Assembly: GCF_020535565.1 (NCBI RefSeq)
Contig: NZ_CP084759.1
Span: 1 to 64,000 of the forward strand
DNA from: Shinella sp. XGS7
GTDB taxonomy: Bacteria; Pseudomonadota; Gammaproteobacteria; Burkholderiales; Burkholderiaceae_C
Length of the DNA stretch: 64,000 nucleotides
Direction of reading: 5' to 3'
Position 1 is the first letter of the stretch; the number at the start of each line of letters is the position of its first letter. Below the pieces are notes generated by a model. That model made no database searches. It saw only the letters and a list, made by a program, of their open reading frames with translations, and was not told the origin of the DNA. The position numbers and the translations under genes are program-made. Below are positions 50,605 through 60,190 of this stretch, piece by piece.

Positions 50605-51153
50605 AAGCTGGTCACGCAACTGGCCACATGCGAGTTCACGGCCGCGGCGCACAACGTCGTGCTGGTGGGCGGCCCCGGCACGGGCAAGACCCACCTGGCC
50701 ACGGCCATCGGCGTGGCGGGCATCGGCACGCACGGCAAGCGGGTGCGGTTCTACAGCACCGTGGACCTGGTCAACGCGCTGGAGCGAGAGAAGAGCGAGG
50801 GTAAGGCCGGCCGCATTGCGACCAGTCTGCTGCGCTTGGACTTGGTGATCCTCGACGAGCTGGGCTACCTGCCGTTCAGCCAGGCCGGTGGGGCCTTGCT
50901 GTTCCATCTGATGTCCAAGCTATACGAACACACCAGCGTCGTCATCACGACCAACCTGGACTTCGCGGAGTGGAGCACCGTGTTCGGCGACGCCAAGATG
51001 ACCACGGCGCTGCTGGACCGGCTCACGCACCACTGCCACATCGTGGAGACCGGCAACGAGAGCTACCGCGTCACGCAGGCCACGGCAGCCACGCGCAAGC
51101 GCATCAAGGCGAGAGAGCAGGAGCGCCGCAACAAGGGCGACGAGGCCGGCTGA
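50605..51153 (+). pseudogene. istB: istB, 5'-truncated
   Basis: The frame starts at [20 protein letters not shown], equal to IstB residue 63 onward, and keeps the Walker A and B motifs and C-terminus. It lacks the N-terminal region and has no start codon of its own at the junction. Confidence 0.9.
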
Positions 51154-51262
51154 ACAAGCACCGAGCTACAGTTGTCCACAGCCGGCATCAGCCGATGCCG
51201 GCCCCAAGCCCTGGGTCAAAGTTCAATCGGCAGGGTGGGTCAAATTTAGGTCGGCGCCAACA
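50605..51262 (+). mobile_element. IS21-family right-end remnant
   Basis: The segment is the last 658 bp of the IS21 element at 29252-31731, with no differences seen by eye, including the right terminal repeat (ending GGCGCCAACA at 51262). Its left part was removed at the Tn3 right end. The two copies offer long homology for recombination across the resistance region. Confidence 0.92.
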
Positions 51263-51500
51263 TTCGTGGGACAGGGTGCGCCTAGCCGTTCACCGGGCCG
51301 GCGGCGTAGAAGCTGAAGCTCAGCACCTCCGCCGGCACGACCGCATGCTGTTCAGCGCTGCCAGCGCGCCGGTGGGCCTGGTGCAGTGAGATGGTTGGCG
51401 CGGTTTGCTCGACAGAGCGGTTAGCGGTGCCGCCGGCGGTTGTCGCATCACCGGGCCCCACGCGCCTGGCACGCAGCGAGGTGGAGAACGCCAGTTGGCT
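51263..51500 (-). other. unassigned segment, possible 3' end of a lost gene
   Basis: An open minus-strand frame ends at 51282 with QHAVVPAEVLSFSFYAAGPV. Its upstream part runs into the promoter of the next operon and has no recognisable start. It may be a gene remnant at the IS21 boundary. No family is recognised. Confidence 0.3.
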
Positions 51501-51545
51501 TCTCGTTACGCCTTCGCTTGGATAAAAATTCAATTTTGGAGTAGC

Positions 51546-51565
51546 ATTCTTTCCACAGAAAGAAT
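51546..51565. promoter_or_regulatory. palindromic operator of the Xre/RES operon
   Basis: ATTCTTTC and GAAAGAAT form a perfect 8-bp inverted repeat with a 4-bp spacer, 19 bp before the antitoxin ATG. It covers the likely -10 region and is the expected binding site for the Xre antitoxin-toxin complex. Confidence 0.65.
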
Positions 51566-51583
51566 AACACCCAAGGAAGAGCC

Positions 51584-51958
51584 ATGCAAGCCAGCCCCGT
51601 GATGGAAGTCGACCGCACCCATGTGCTGGGCAAGGCCACGCAACGTGCCGCCGAAGCCCTGGGCTTGAACGGCCGCGAGCTGGCACAGACCGTCGGGTTC
51701 AGTGAGCCGACGGTGTCACGCATCCTGAAAGGCGAGCGTGGTATTGACCCCGCCTCCAAGGAAGGACAACTCAGCTTGATGCTGGTGCGCGTGTTTCGCT
51801 CGCTCGACGCGCTGGTAGGCGGCGACGCCGCAAAGCGCCAGACCTGGATGACGTCGCACAACTCAGCCCTGAACGGTGTGCCGGCAGCACTCATCGTCAC
51901 GGCCGAAGGCCTGGGCCGCACGCTGGCCTACCTCGACGGCATGCGCGCTCCAATCTGA
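51584..51958 (+). CDS. Xre/MbcA/ParS-family antitoxin
   Basis: The 124-residue product has an N-terminal helical DNA-binding region (TQRAAEALGLNGRELAQTVG, then EPTVSRILKG) and a C-terminal DUF2384-like part (LVRVFRSLDALVGGD, MTSHNSALNGVPAALIVTAE). These antitoxins block the RES toxin and repress the operon. AAGGAAG precedes the ATG. Its stop overlaps the toxin start (TGATG). Confidence 0.88.
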   Translation: MQASPVMEVDRTHVLGKATQRAAEALGLNGRELAQTVGFSEPTVSRILKGERGIDPASKEGQLSLMLVRVFRSLDALVGGDAAKRQTWMTSHNSALNGVPAALIVTAEGLGRTLAYLDGMRAPI

Positions 51959-52683
51959 TGGCGACTGCGCCAATCGAACCTCCTTTCGCCTGGGACCCGG
52001 ACTGGTTCCAGGCTTGCGCGCCGGCTGAGATGACAGCCTGGCGAGGTGTGGAGAGCCAAGCGCAAGTCGCCACATGGCGGCTTGTCGATTCCGGCGCCGA
52101 ACACGACGCATTGGAAGAAATGCTGGAGGTTTCGAAGCCCCCACTGCCTGAGGGCTGCGAGGGGCTTCTCTATTTGCTGTTCACACCGTTTCGATACACC
52201 TCGCCCTACCCGTCGCGGTTTCGGCGCCCGAACGAGGCCGGCATCTGGTACGGCGCCGAATCGGTGGAGACCGTGTGCGCCGAGCTGGCTTATTGGCGCC
52301 ACCGCTTCATTTTGGACTCAGCCGGCTTGGCCAAGGATGCCGACGGACTGCTGACGCTGCACACGCTTTTCCAGACACGCGTTCAAGGGCAGTCATTGAA
52401 CCTGACGGAAGCCCCTTGGGATGCAGGGCGCGCCCAGTGGACACACGGCGCCGACTACAGCACCACACAGGCAGTCGCCGCCGAGGCACGCGTTCATGGC
52501 GTTGAGTGGATTCGATACGAGTCGGTGCGCTGTCCAGGGACGCACTGCGCAGCGGTTCTTAGCCCGCGGGCACTGCGCACAGTTCCACCCTTCGACATGC
52601 AGGAATGGGTCTGCAGCGCAACCCGCGCCCGGGTGATCATCACCCACAAGGATAGCGGCACGACCTTCAGCTGGGATTTCTAG
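51958..52683 (+). CDS. RES-domain toxin (NAD+-degrading family)
   Basis: The 241-residue protein reads AWRGVESQAQVATWRLVD, TPFRYTSPYPSRFRRPNEAG then IWYGAESVETVCAELAYWRH. This is the RES fold with its Arg and Glu/Tyr active-site residues. RES toxins such as MbcT and Res hydrolyse or phosphorolyse NAD+. It is slightly longer than average but intact. It is coupled to its antitoxin. Confidence 0.88.
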   Translation: MATAPIEPPFAWDPDWFQACAPAEMTAWRGVESQAQVATWRLVDSGAEHDALEEMLEVSKPPLPEGCEGLLYLLFTPFRYTSPYPSRFRRPNEAGIWYGAESVETVCAELAYWRHRFILDSAGLAKDADGLLTLHTLFQTRVQGQSLNLTEAPWDAGRAQWTHGADYSTTQAVAAEARVHGVEWIRYESVRCPGTHCAAVLSPRALRTVPPFDMQEWVCSATRARVIITHKDSGTTFSWDF

Positions 52684-52685
52684 CG

Positions 52686-52883
52686 TCAGAACTTTCTCTT
52701 GCGCTTGCTTTCGTGGCGTCTTTGCCGCCGTTCTTCCCTGCGTAAGCGCTTGCTCTGCCAGTCCCGGTAGGTCAGATAGATGAATCCGGCCAAGGCGACA
52801 ACACCAATTACCGCTACGGCGGCCAGCCAAAACGAGACGAACTCGCCGTGGCTGGCTTGCATGTGCTCGAAGTTGGCTGCCAT
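52686..52883 (-). CDS. small single-pass membrane protein at the end of the czc operon
   Basis: The 65-residue product has one membrane helix (FWLAAVAVIGVVALAGFIYL) and a strongly basic C-terminal tail (REERRQRRHESKRKRKF). It lies 41 bp beyond the end of the His-rich periplasmic protein gene, on the same strand. Its role is unknown. It is convergent with the RES gene, with 2 bp between the stop codons. Confidence 0.5.
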   Translation of the reverse strand: MAANFEHMQASHGEFVSFWLAAVAVIGVVALAGFIYLTYRDWQSKRLRREERRQRRHESKRKRKF

Positions 52884-52924
52884 TGCCGCGTATCCGCTGT
52901 AACCGACTTCAGGACCGGACGGCT

Positions 52925-53314
52925 TTACTTCAACGCAAAGCGCACGTTGACCGGCTTCTTGCCGGCCAGCGTGATCGTGGCCACGGCCTTGGTGCCGGCG
53001 CCTACCTTGAAGCTACCCTTGGCCTCCAGTTTGTCGCCTGCCGGTGCCAGCTGGACTTCGCTTTTCTCGCTGCCGTTGAGCAGGGTCAGCTTGGCGGTCC
53101 CGCCCTGAACAGTTGCAGTCTTGCCATGGTCACGGACATACAGGCTGATCTGATCGGCCTTGGCTACCAGCTCGAAATCCATGTCACTCGCCTCGACCAC
53201 CACACCGCCGTGCAGCGGCTTGTGCTCATGGCCGTGGTCATGTTTGTCCGCGGCAAAGGCGCTCGTACCAATTGCAAGGATGGCGCTGGCGAGCAGCAGT
53301 TGGGTCTTCTTCAT
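52925..53314 (-). CDS. periplasmic His-rich metal-efflux accessory protein
   Basis: From ATG 53314 the 129-residue precursor has a signal peptide (MKKTQLLLASAILAIGTSAF) and then a His-rich metal-binding stretch (DKHDHGHEHKPLHGG). The remainder is a predicted beta domain (ISLYVRDHGKTATVQGGTAK). It follows the RND pump gene and probably binds metal in the periplasm, comparable in placement to CzcE or CusF but not clearly homologous to either. Confidence 0.7.
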   Translation of the reverse strand: MKKTQLLLASAILAIGTSAFAADKHDHGHEHKPLHGGVVVEASDMDFELVAKADQISLYVRDHGKTATVQGGTAKLTLLNGSEKSEVQLAPAGDKLEAKGSFKVGAGTKAVATITLAGKKPVNVRFALK

Positions 53315-53351
53315 CGTCTGTCCTCTCAGGGGTGGGTTGATGCAAATGTGG

Positions 53352-56300
53352 TTAGAAGGCTTCCGCATTGCGGTCGTCCATCAGACGCTCGGCGTCGCGA
53401 CGGCCGAACAGCCAGAACATGGCCGGGGTCAGGAAGGTGTCCAGCAGGGTGGAGCTGATCAAGCCGGAGAAGATCACCACCGCCACCGGATGCAGGATCT
53501 CGGTGCCGGGTCGTTCGGCCTCGAACAGCAGCGGCGCCAGTGCGAACGCCGTTACCAGGGCTGTCATCAGCACAGGGCTCAGCCGCTCGATGGAACCGCG
53601 CACAATCATCTTGTGGTCGAAGCTCTCGCCCTCGAAGCGCATCAGGTTGATGTAGTGGCTGACCTTCAGGATGCCGTTGCGCACCGAGATGCCGGCCAGG
53701 GTGATGAAGCCCACCAGTGCGGCCACCGACAGCGGCTGGCCCGACAGGCCCAAGCCCAGCACCGCACCGACCAGGGCCAGCGGAATGTTGGCCATGATCA
53801 GCAGCGCCAGACGCGTGCTCTTGTAGCGGCTGAACAGCACCACGAACATCAGCACCGCCGAGACGATGGACAGCAGGCCCACCAAGCGCGAGGCCTCCTC
53901 CTGTGCCTGGAACTGGCCGCCCAGGGTGACGAAGTAGCCCTCCGGCAGCTTGGTTTCGGCCACGACAGCGCGGATGTCGGTCACGATGTCCGACAACGGC
54001 CGCCCTTGCGCATTGGCTGACAGCACGATACGGCGCTTGCCGTCGTCGCGGCTGACCTGGTTGGGGCCATCGCCTTCCTCGATCGTGGCCAGCTTGGACA
54101 GCGGCACCCTGCCACTGGGCGTCTCGATCAGGATCTGAGCCAGTCCATCGACCGAGCGCGAACCTTCCGGCAGTCGCACGACCAGGGCAAAGCGCCGACT
54201 GCCCTCGACGATCTGCGTCACCTTCTCGCCCTCGACCAGGGCCTGCAGGGTCGACAGGATCTGCGGGGCCGGCACGCCGTAGCGCGCGGCCGCGGCGTAG
54301 TCGACCCGCACCTTGATCTGCGGCGCCAGCACCTGCTTCTCGATCTCCAGATCGGCCACGCCAGGGATGGCAGCGAGCCGGGCACGCAGCACGTCGGCCT
54401 GGCCACGCAGGGTGTCCAAGTCTTCGCCGAAGATCTTGATCGCGATTTGCGAGCGCACGCCGGAGAGCATGTGGTCGATGCGGTGCGAGATCGGCTGGCC
54501 GATGCCAATGGCGGCCGGCAGGTTGACAAGCCGCGATCGGATGTCGGCATTGATCTCGTCCATCGAGCGCGTGATCTCGCTGCTGGGCTTCAGACCAACG
54601 TCCAGTTCGCTGACGTGCACCCCTTCGGCATGCTCGTCCAACTCGGCTCGGCCGCTGCGCCGGCCCACGTGGGTGACTTCGGGTACCTGCTTGATCAGCA
54701 CCTCGGCCTGGCGGGCCAAGGCCGAACTCTCGGCCAGCGTCACGCCGGGGTTCAGGCGCAGGCCCACCAACAGGGTGCCCTCGTTGAACGGCGGCAGGAA
54801 GGTGGTCGGGAAGAACGGCACGGCCGCGGCCGCGGCCAGCACCGCCACGCTGCCGGCCACGATGGCCGCCTTGGGGCGGTTCAGCGTGGCTTGCAGCCCG
54901 CCGCGATACCGTGCCTTCAGCCAGGCCAGCACCTTGGTGTCGCCATGATCCAGCGACTTCATGCGTGGCAGCAGGTAAAGGCTCAGCACCGGCGTCACGG
55001 TCACCGATACGATCAGGCTGGCCAGGGTGGAGACGATGAAGGCGATGCCCAGCGGCACAAACAGACGCCCCTCCATGCCCGGCAGCGCGAACAGCGGCAC
55101 GAACACCAGCACGATGATCACTGTGGCATAGAGGATCGCAGACCGCACCTCCATGGTCGCCATCGCCACCACTTCCAACGGGTTCAGGCGGTGCTCATGG
55201 TGCTTGTTCCGGTCCTCCTTGAGCCGGCGCATCACGTTTTCGATGCCCACAACGGCATCGTCCACGAGACCACCGATGGCGATCGCCAGACCGCCCAAGG
55301 TCATGGTGTTGATCGACAGTCCGAAATACTTGAACACCAGGGCAGTGATGAAGATGGAAACGGGAATCGCCACCAGGGCGATGATCGTCGTGCGCAGGTT
55401 GCCCAGGAACAGCAGCAGGATCACGGCCACGAAGGCCGAGGCACCGATCAGCTTGCCCTGCAGGGTCGTGATCGAGGACTCGATGAAGCTCGCCTGACGG
55501 AAGGTCACTTGGGGGGCATCCATGCCAGCCGGCAGCGAGCGCTTCATCTCGTCAAGCGCGCTCTCGATGGCGCGCGTCAACGCGATGGTGTCTGCGGTGG
55601 GCTGCTTCTGGATACCCAGGATCACCGCTGGCTTTCCTTCGAAGCCGGCATCGCCGCGCTTGATGGCCGGAGCAAAGGTCACCTCGGCGAGTTGGCGCAG
55701 CAGGATGGGCTGCCCGTTGCGAGCACTCAGAGCCAGGTTCTTCAGATCGTCGAGGTTGGAGGTGCGGCCGAGATTGCGGATCAGGTACTCGCGGCCATTG
55801 AGTTCCAGGAAACCACCGGAGGTGTTGGATGAAAAGCCCTTCAGCGCGGCTTCCAGCTGCTCATGCGTGATACCCAGCTCCGCCATGCGTGCGGTATTGG
55901 GCTGCACCTGGAACTGCCGCACTTCACCACCGATCGGGATCACCTGGGCCACGCCGGGAACCGCCATCAGACGCGGCCGTAGCACCCAGTCGGCATACTC
56001 GCGAACCGCCATTGACGAGATCTTTGCCGTGTCGATGGGGATCGCGATCTGCATGATCTCGCCCATGATGGAGCTGATCGGTCCCATGCGCGGTACCACG
56101 CCCTCGGGCATGCCTTCTTCCATCGAGGCAAGCCGCTCGGACACCATTTGCCGGGCTCGGAAGATCTCGGTGCTCCAGTCGAAGGTGACGTAGAGGAACG
56201 ACAGACCGGCACTGGAAGTCGAGCGCACCGACTCCACCCCCGGCAGACCATTCATCGTGGTCTCCAGAGGGAAGGTGATCAATTGCTCGACCTCTTCGGC

Positions 56301-56471
56301 GGCCATGCCGCCGGCCTCCGTCATGATGGTGACGGTCGGCTTGTTGAGGTCGGGGAACACGTCCACCGGCGTGCGTGACAGGGTGAACGCGCCGTAGGCC
56401 ACCAGCACGAGGCTGGCGATGATGATGAGCAGCCGGTTGGCCAGGCTGCTGTCGAGAAGCCACTTAAACAT
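53352..56471 (-). CDS. czcA: heavy-metal RND efflux pump (CzcA/CusA family)
   Basis: The 1039-residue inner-membrane transporter begins MFKWLLDSSLANRLLIIIAS and has the HME-RND helix IV signature GGLAIAIGGLVDDAVVGIEN with its paired Asp and Glu. It also has the duplicated periplasmic porter domains and about twelve helices. It exports divalent cations such as Co, Zn or Cd, or monovalent Cu/Ag, across the envelope by proton antiport. Substrate cannot be fixed by eye. It is 12 bp downstream of czcB. Confidence 0.92.
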   Translation of the reverse strand: MFKWLLDSSLANRLLIIIASLVLVAYGAFTLSRTPVDVFPDLNKPTVTIMTEAGGMAAEEVEQLITFPLETTMNGLPGVESVRSTSSAGLSFLYVTFDWSTEIFRARQMVSERLASMEEGMPEGVVPRMGPISSIMGEIMQIAIPIDTAKISSMAVREYADWVLRPRLMAVPGVAQVIPIGGEVRQFQVQPNTARMAELGITHEQLEAALKGFSSNTSGGFLELNGREYLIRNLGRTSNLDDLKNLALSARNGQPILLRQLAEVTFAPAIKRGDAGFEGKPAVILGIQKQPTADTIALTRAIESALDEMKRSLPAGMDAPQVTFRQASFIESSITTLQGKLIGASAFVAVILLLFLGNLRTTIIALVAIPVSIFITALVFKYFGLSINTMTLGGLAIAIGGLVDDAVVGIENVMRRLKEDRNKHHEHRLNPLEVVAMATMEVRSAILYATVIIVLVFVPLFALPGMEGRLFVPLGIAFIVSTLASLIVSVTVTPVLSLYLLPRMKSLDHGDTKVLAWLKARYRGGLQATLNRPKAAIVAGSVAVLAAAAAVPFFPTTFLPPFNEGTLLVGLRLNPGVTLAESSALARQAEVLIKQVPEVTHVGRRSGRAELDEHAEGVHVSELDVGLKPSSEITRSMDEINADIRSRLVNLPAAIGIGQPISHRIDHMLSGVRSQIAIKIFGEDLDTLRGQADVLRARLAAIPGVADLEIEKQVLAPQIKVRVDYAAAARYGVPAPQILSTLQALVEGEKVTQIVEGSRRFALVVRLPEGSRSVDGLAQILIETPSGRVPLSKLATIEEGDGPNQVSRDDGKRRIVLSANAQGRPLSDIVTDIRAVVAETKLPEGYFVTLGGQFQAQEEASRLVGLLSIVSAVLMFVVLFSRYKSTRLALLIMANIPLALVGAVLGLGLSGQPLSVAALVGFITLAGISVRNGILKVSHYINLMRFEGESFDHKMIVRGSIERLSPVLMTALVTAFALAPLLFEAERPGTEILHPVAVVIFSGLISSTLLDTFLTPAMFWLFGRRDAERLMDDRNAEAF

Positions 56472-56483
56472 TGCCGCGGCTCC

Positions 56484-57608
56484 TTAGCGGATCTGGTTGA
56501 GCAAACCAGCACCTTCGCTCACCACCCGATCGCCGGTCTTGAGCCCGGCGGTGACAGCGACCGCCGCACCGTCCAGCGGAGCCACCATCACCACCCGCGG
56601 CTCGAAGCGCTCTGCAGCGGTCTTGACCCAGACGATCTGTTGGTTTGCGGGGTTCTTCATTAGCGCGGCAGCAGGCACGGCCACGCCCTTGACCTGGCTG
56701 CGGGTCTGCACGATCACCCGGACCGGCTGGCCTACCGCCAATTGGCTCAGGCCTTCGCCCTGGGCCTTGAAGCTGATCGGCAGCACTTGATCCCGCAGGC
56801 TGCGCGCGGCACCGACAAAGGTCAGCGCGACTTTGCCGCTGCCGACCGGGACATAGGCACCCGCCACATCGCCGGCCACGGCGGCGTCATAGGCCAGCGC
56901 CTCGACGCGTAGCTTGGTGGGATCCACGACTTCGAAAACCAGTTCCCGGGCATCGATCACCTGACCTGCCACCGCATGGGCGGAGGCAATCACGCCGGTG
57001 GCCGGCGCCACCAGCGCTTCGCGGCCCGACAACCCTCCACCGACCGCCTGCACACGCTCGCCCAGGCTGGCAACCTCGCTCTCAAGCGCCTCGATGTCCT
57101 TGCGCGGCACCGTGTCGGCCAGATCGCGCAGGCGCGCCAGGCGCTTCTCGGCGAGCGTGCGCGCGGCGCGCAACTCGGCCAGTTGGGCCACTTGGTTGGC
57201 GCGCTCCAGGCTGCCCGCCGAGGGCTGAACATAGGCGAGGACTTCACCCTTGCGCACCGCTTGCCCCACTGTCGGCAGGCCGCGGGGACCGGGTTCCAGC
57301 CGGCCTGCGGCCATCGCCTGCACCTTGCCGCCTGCGTTCGGGTCCATCAGGACTTGGCCATTCAGTTCAATGCCACGAGGTAGCGATTGCTCGGCCCCGA
57401 CGAGGGTACGCACGCTCATCTGGCGCTGCGCCGGCTTGGGCAGGAACACGCTGCCATCGGGCAGGCGCTGGGGACCATTCGAGTTCGTGGCAGCAGGAGC
57501 ATCGCCATGATCATGGCCGTCGCCGGCAAATGCCGCCGTCGTGCCGAGGGACAGGGCTGCGGCCAAAGCGCAGGCCGTGAGGCTGTGGTTCAGATTCAGG
57601 TATTTCAT
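56484..57608 (-). CDS. czcB: RND periplasmic adaptor (CzcB/CusB family)
   Basis: The 374-residue precursor has a signal peptide, a His-rich segment (AGDGHDHGDAPAA), the membrane-fusion barrel, lipoyl (ARGELV-type: RKGEVLAYVQPSAG) and hairpin regions, and a C-terminal HlyD domain ending VVSEGAGLLNQIR. It links CzcA to the outer-membrane channel. Its ATG overlaps the stop of the preceding gene (57605). Confidence 0.9.
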   Translation of the reverse strand: MKYLNLNHSLTACALAAALSLGTTAAFAGDGHDHGDAPAATNSNGPQRLPDGSVFLPKPAQRQMSVRTLVGAEQSLPRGIELNGQVLMDPNAGGKVQAMAAGRLEPGPRGLPTVGQAVRKGEVLAYVQPSAGSLERANQVAQLAELRAARTLAEKRLARLRDLADTVPRKDIEALESEVASLGERVQAVGGGLSGREALVAPATGVIASAHAVAGQVIDARELVFEVVDPTKLRVEALAYDAAVAGDVAGAYVPVGSGKVALTFVGAARSLRDQVLPISFKAQGEGLSQLAVGQPVRVIVQTRSQVKGVAVPAAALMKNPANQQIVWVKTAAERFEPRVVMVAPLDGAAVAVTAGLKTGDRVVSEGAGLLNQIR

Positions 57609-58189
57609 GCTGCAGCTCCGCTACGCAGTGCACGGCCGCCCGAGAGGCGGCGCGCGATCAGGCCCAATGCGACCAGCGCGGCCACACCGCCGGCGCCCCA
57701 AAGCGCCCACTCCTTCCAGCCGTGCACATGGGCTTCGTCGGCGTGAGCCTCTTCGTGGATGTCCAACTCTCCGGCCAGCAGGTCGGTCTCGCTGGCGGTG
57801 GACACGGTGGCCGTAACGGGTATGACGCCCGGCTTGGGGGCTTCGTCGAGCACGACTTCGAACTCGCCCTCGCCATGGGCCTTGGGGCTGAGCTTGCGTC
57901 CGCCCAGTTCCAGCTCCAGCTTGGCGTCCTTGACTGGCGCATTGCTGGCCGCATGGTCGAGGTACAGCGTCAACTGCTTGCCATTGAGCACGCCGACCAG
58001 CTCGAACAGCTCGGAGTCGGCGGAGAAACGGGGCAGCGCGGGCCCTGCAGCGGCCGCCGGAGCCTCTCCGTGGTCGTGGCCTTCACCGGCCTGTGCGGGC
58101 ATGATGGCCATCCAGAGGGCGCCTAGCAGCAGGCCGGCGGCTAGTGGGCGGGTAATGGAGGGCATCGCGTAACGGGGAGCGAGGGTCAT
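57605..58189 (-). CDS. czc-cluster membrane-anchored His-rich protein
   Basis: The 194-residue protein has a signal peptide, a His-rich stretch (GEGHDHGEAPAAA), a central beta domain (ELELGGRKLSPKAHGEGEFE) and a C-terminal membrane helix (WALWGAGGVAALVALGLIAR) preceded by a second His/Glu-rich segment (IHEEAHADEAHVHGWKE). It lies between the channel and adaptor genes and probably buffers or delivers metal to the pump. It overlaps czcB by 4 bp. Confidence 0.65.
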   Translation of the reverse strand: MTLAPRYAMPSITRPLAAGLLLGALWMAIMPAQAGEGHDHGEAPAAAAGPALPRFSADSELFELVGVLNGKQLTLYLDHAASNAPVKDAKLELELGGRKLSPKAHGEGEFEVVLDEAPKPGVIPVTATVSTASETDLLAGELDIHEEAHADEAHVHGWKEWALWGAGGVAALVALGLIARRLSGGRALRSGAAA

Positions 58190-58218
58190 GTCTTGCTTCC
58201 TGGAGGATTGGGGGCGGT

Positions 58219-59514
58219 TCATTGCGGCAACAGGCCCAAGGCCTGGTTGAAGGCAGAGATGGCCTGATTCACGTTCAGTCGGGCCAGCGTGGCCTGGCGC
58301 TCGGCCTCGAAGGCCTCCAGCTCGACCCGCAGGCGGCTGGGAAGATCGGTTTCGCCGGCACGGAAGGACTTCTCGACAAAGCCCCGCGTGTCGCGGGCCA
58401 GCACGGAACGCCGGGTGGCGGCTTCGGCTGCAGCTTGAGATGCCAGTAGGCGCGCCCGCGCCCCGGCCAGTTCACCGGACAGGCGCTGACGCTCCAGGGT
58501 CAGTTGGGCCTGGGCTTCAATGAGTTCAGCGCCGGCCGTGGCCCGCTTGGCCTGGTTCGCGCCACTGGAACCAAACGGAAAGCGCAGTCCCAACGTGACC
58601 GTCTGGCCATAACGATCACCGAAGGCGCCGCGGTCCCGGGTCGTGGCCAGCGTCAGTTCGGGGTTCGCGCGCTGCTGAACCCCGGCCAGATCACGGGCCC
58701 GCTCGGCCATCAGCACCCGATCGCTCAGTTCGCGCAGTGCGGGATGGGTCGAAACGGGTTCGGTTTCGTCGGTCGGCATTGCGGGGACGGCTTCCGGTGC
58801 ATCAAGCAATGCGGGAGCCGGTACCTCGGCGGTCAAAGCGCGCAGCGCCTGCTCGGCCTGGGTCTGTGACGCCTGGCTGGCCGCCAGTTCAGCCTGGGCC
58901 GCTGCCAGGGCGCCATCGGCCTGGTGCTGATCGGCCTTGGCCAGTTCGCCAGCTGTCACACGCCTAGCAACATCGCGCGCCAGCTGAGCAGCGCTGTCCT
59001 GGCGCGCACGAGCCAGGCCAACTTCGACACGGGCCCGGTGCAGACTCCACCATGCATCCCTAAGGGTGCCCGCCAGCCGCCATTGCGCAGCCGTGGTCCG
59101 GCTGTCTACCGCACCAGCCTCTGCCTCTGCCAGCGCGAGACTGCGGCTGCGCTCGCCGGGTAGCCACAGCGGCACGGCCACGCCGAACTCCAGTTCACGA
59201 CTTCCTTCGTTGCGGTTCAGTCGATCCGTCTTGGCCGACACCTCCAACGACGGTGGTTCGACCGTCCAGCTTTGTGCTGCAACCTTGCGCCCTTGCGCAG
59301 CCTGCCGGTGCAGATCGGCGCTGGCCGCCTCGGGTTGGCGCAGCCATGCCGCCTCGAAGGCCTGCCTGAGCGTTGTGACGGCCGGTGCCTGGGCCGTGAC
59401 GCCGGTGCTTGCCATGCTTAGCGCAAGCAGGAGCGCGCACAGCGGGGCAATGGGTGCGCGTGAGCGCGCGTCCACGGAAAAGGCCCGAGAAAGGGTCCTA
59501 AAAGAGAAATACAT
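58219..59514 (-). CDS. czcC: outer-membrane efflux channel (CzcC/TolC family)
   Basis: The 431-residue precursor has a signal peptide ending near TGVTAQAP. Two outer-membrane-factor repeats follow, with long coiled helices (SRSLALAEAEAGAVDSRTTA and LTLERQRLSGELAGARARLL) and the typical NPELTLATTRDRG and QTVTLGLRFPF strands. It forms the exit duct for the RND pump. It is the first large gene of the leftward operon after the czcI-like gene. Confidence 0.9.
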   Translation of the reverse strand: MYFSFRTLSRAFSVDARSRAPIAPLCALLLALSMASTGVTAQAPAVTTLRQAFEAAWLRQPEAASADLHRQAAQGRKVAAQSWTVEPPSLEVSAKTDRLNRNEGSRELEFGVAVPLWLPGERSRSLALAEAEAGAVDSRTTAAQWRLAGTLRDAWWSLHRARVEVGLARARQDSAAQLARDVARRVTAGELAKADQHQADGALAAAQAELAASQASQTQAEQALRALTAEVPAPALLDAPEAVPAMPTDETEPVSTHPALRELSDRVLMAERARDLAGVQQRANPELTLATTRDRGAFGDRYGQTVTLGLRFPFGSSGANQAKRATAGAELIEAQAQLTLERQRLSGELAGARARLLASQAAAEAATRRSVLARDTRGFVEKSFRAGETDLPSRLRVELEAFEAERQATLARLNVNQAISAFNQALGLLPQ

Positions 59515-59648
59515 GGTGTCCTCGTCGACAACAGCCTGTGAGCCGCTGCGGTATCAGCCGGGGTGCTGGCGAGGAAGGGGCGCGTCAGGCGTTCCCTTGG
59601 TGCGCGGCCGCTGTCATCTGGACAGCCGGAACCGAGCCTCGCCGCTTG

Positions 59649-60020
59649 TCAGGCGAGGTGGACGTGAGGCGGACGAATCAGGCGCTCGGGGACGCCGGTG
59701 GTGACGGAGCGCTGGTAGGGCGTCAACGCCAGGGGCGGCAAGGGCTCGCCCACCACCGTGGCGGCCCGCATCATCAGGCCGGGCACCGCAGCGTGGCAGG
59801 TCGCGCAGTCGGCATGGACGCCGCTGTCACCTGGCTGCTGAGTGTCGTCAAGAGCATCGACAGAGGCGATTGAGCCGGACTGATGATCGTGCCGGTGCTC
59901 GTGGTGGCCAAAGTGATTGGCGTGGATGCTCGACTCGTGTCGGCAGATGCTGGCGGCAGCCGCCCACGTCCACTGGACGGGCAGAAGCAGCAGCAAAAAG
60001 ACCAGCACGACACGTTGCAT
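59649..60020 (-). CDS. czcI: CzcI-like periplasmic metal-responsive protein
   Basis: From ATG 60020 the 123-residue precursor starts MQRVVLVFLLLLLPVQWTWA and then carries CRHESSIHANHFGHHEHRHD and CATCHAAVPG. The signal peptide, conserved first Cys and His cluster match CzcI of Cupriavidus-type czc operons, where it modulates induction. It heads the leftward operon, 134 bp before czcC. Confidence 0.75.
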   Translation of the reverse strand: MQRVVLVFLLLLLPVQWTWAAAASICRHESSIHANHFGHHEHRHDHQSGSIASVDALDDTQQPGDSGVHADCATCHAAVPGLMMRAATVVGEPLPPLALTPYQRSVTTGVPERLIRPPHVHLA

Positions 60021-60190
60021 GGAGCGGGAGTGTAGCGAAGCGCCGCTGGAGGCGGCAAATTCTTGAAATGACCTGGCCCGTTGGGCCAAGTGCGTCACGG
60101 ACTCTAGCCGAGCGGAGTGGACGAAGGCCCAACACCAAGATGACAAACACGTAATGTTCGCCGCTCCGGCCTGGCCGCAGAATCCAAGCT
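60021..60190. promoter_or_regulatory. divergent czcI/czcR regulatory region
   Basis: The 170-bp gap separates the leftward efflux operon from the rightward two-component genes and should hold both promoters and the response-regulator sites. No clear direct repeat stands out by eye. Confidence 0.5.

Noticed and set aside
54447..55832. 461-codon plus-strand ORF within czcA
   Set aside because: His/Gln/Arg-rich antisense shadow of the RND pump gene; no domain is recognisable.
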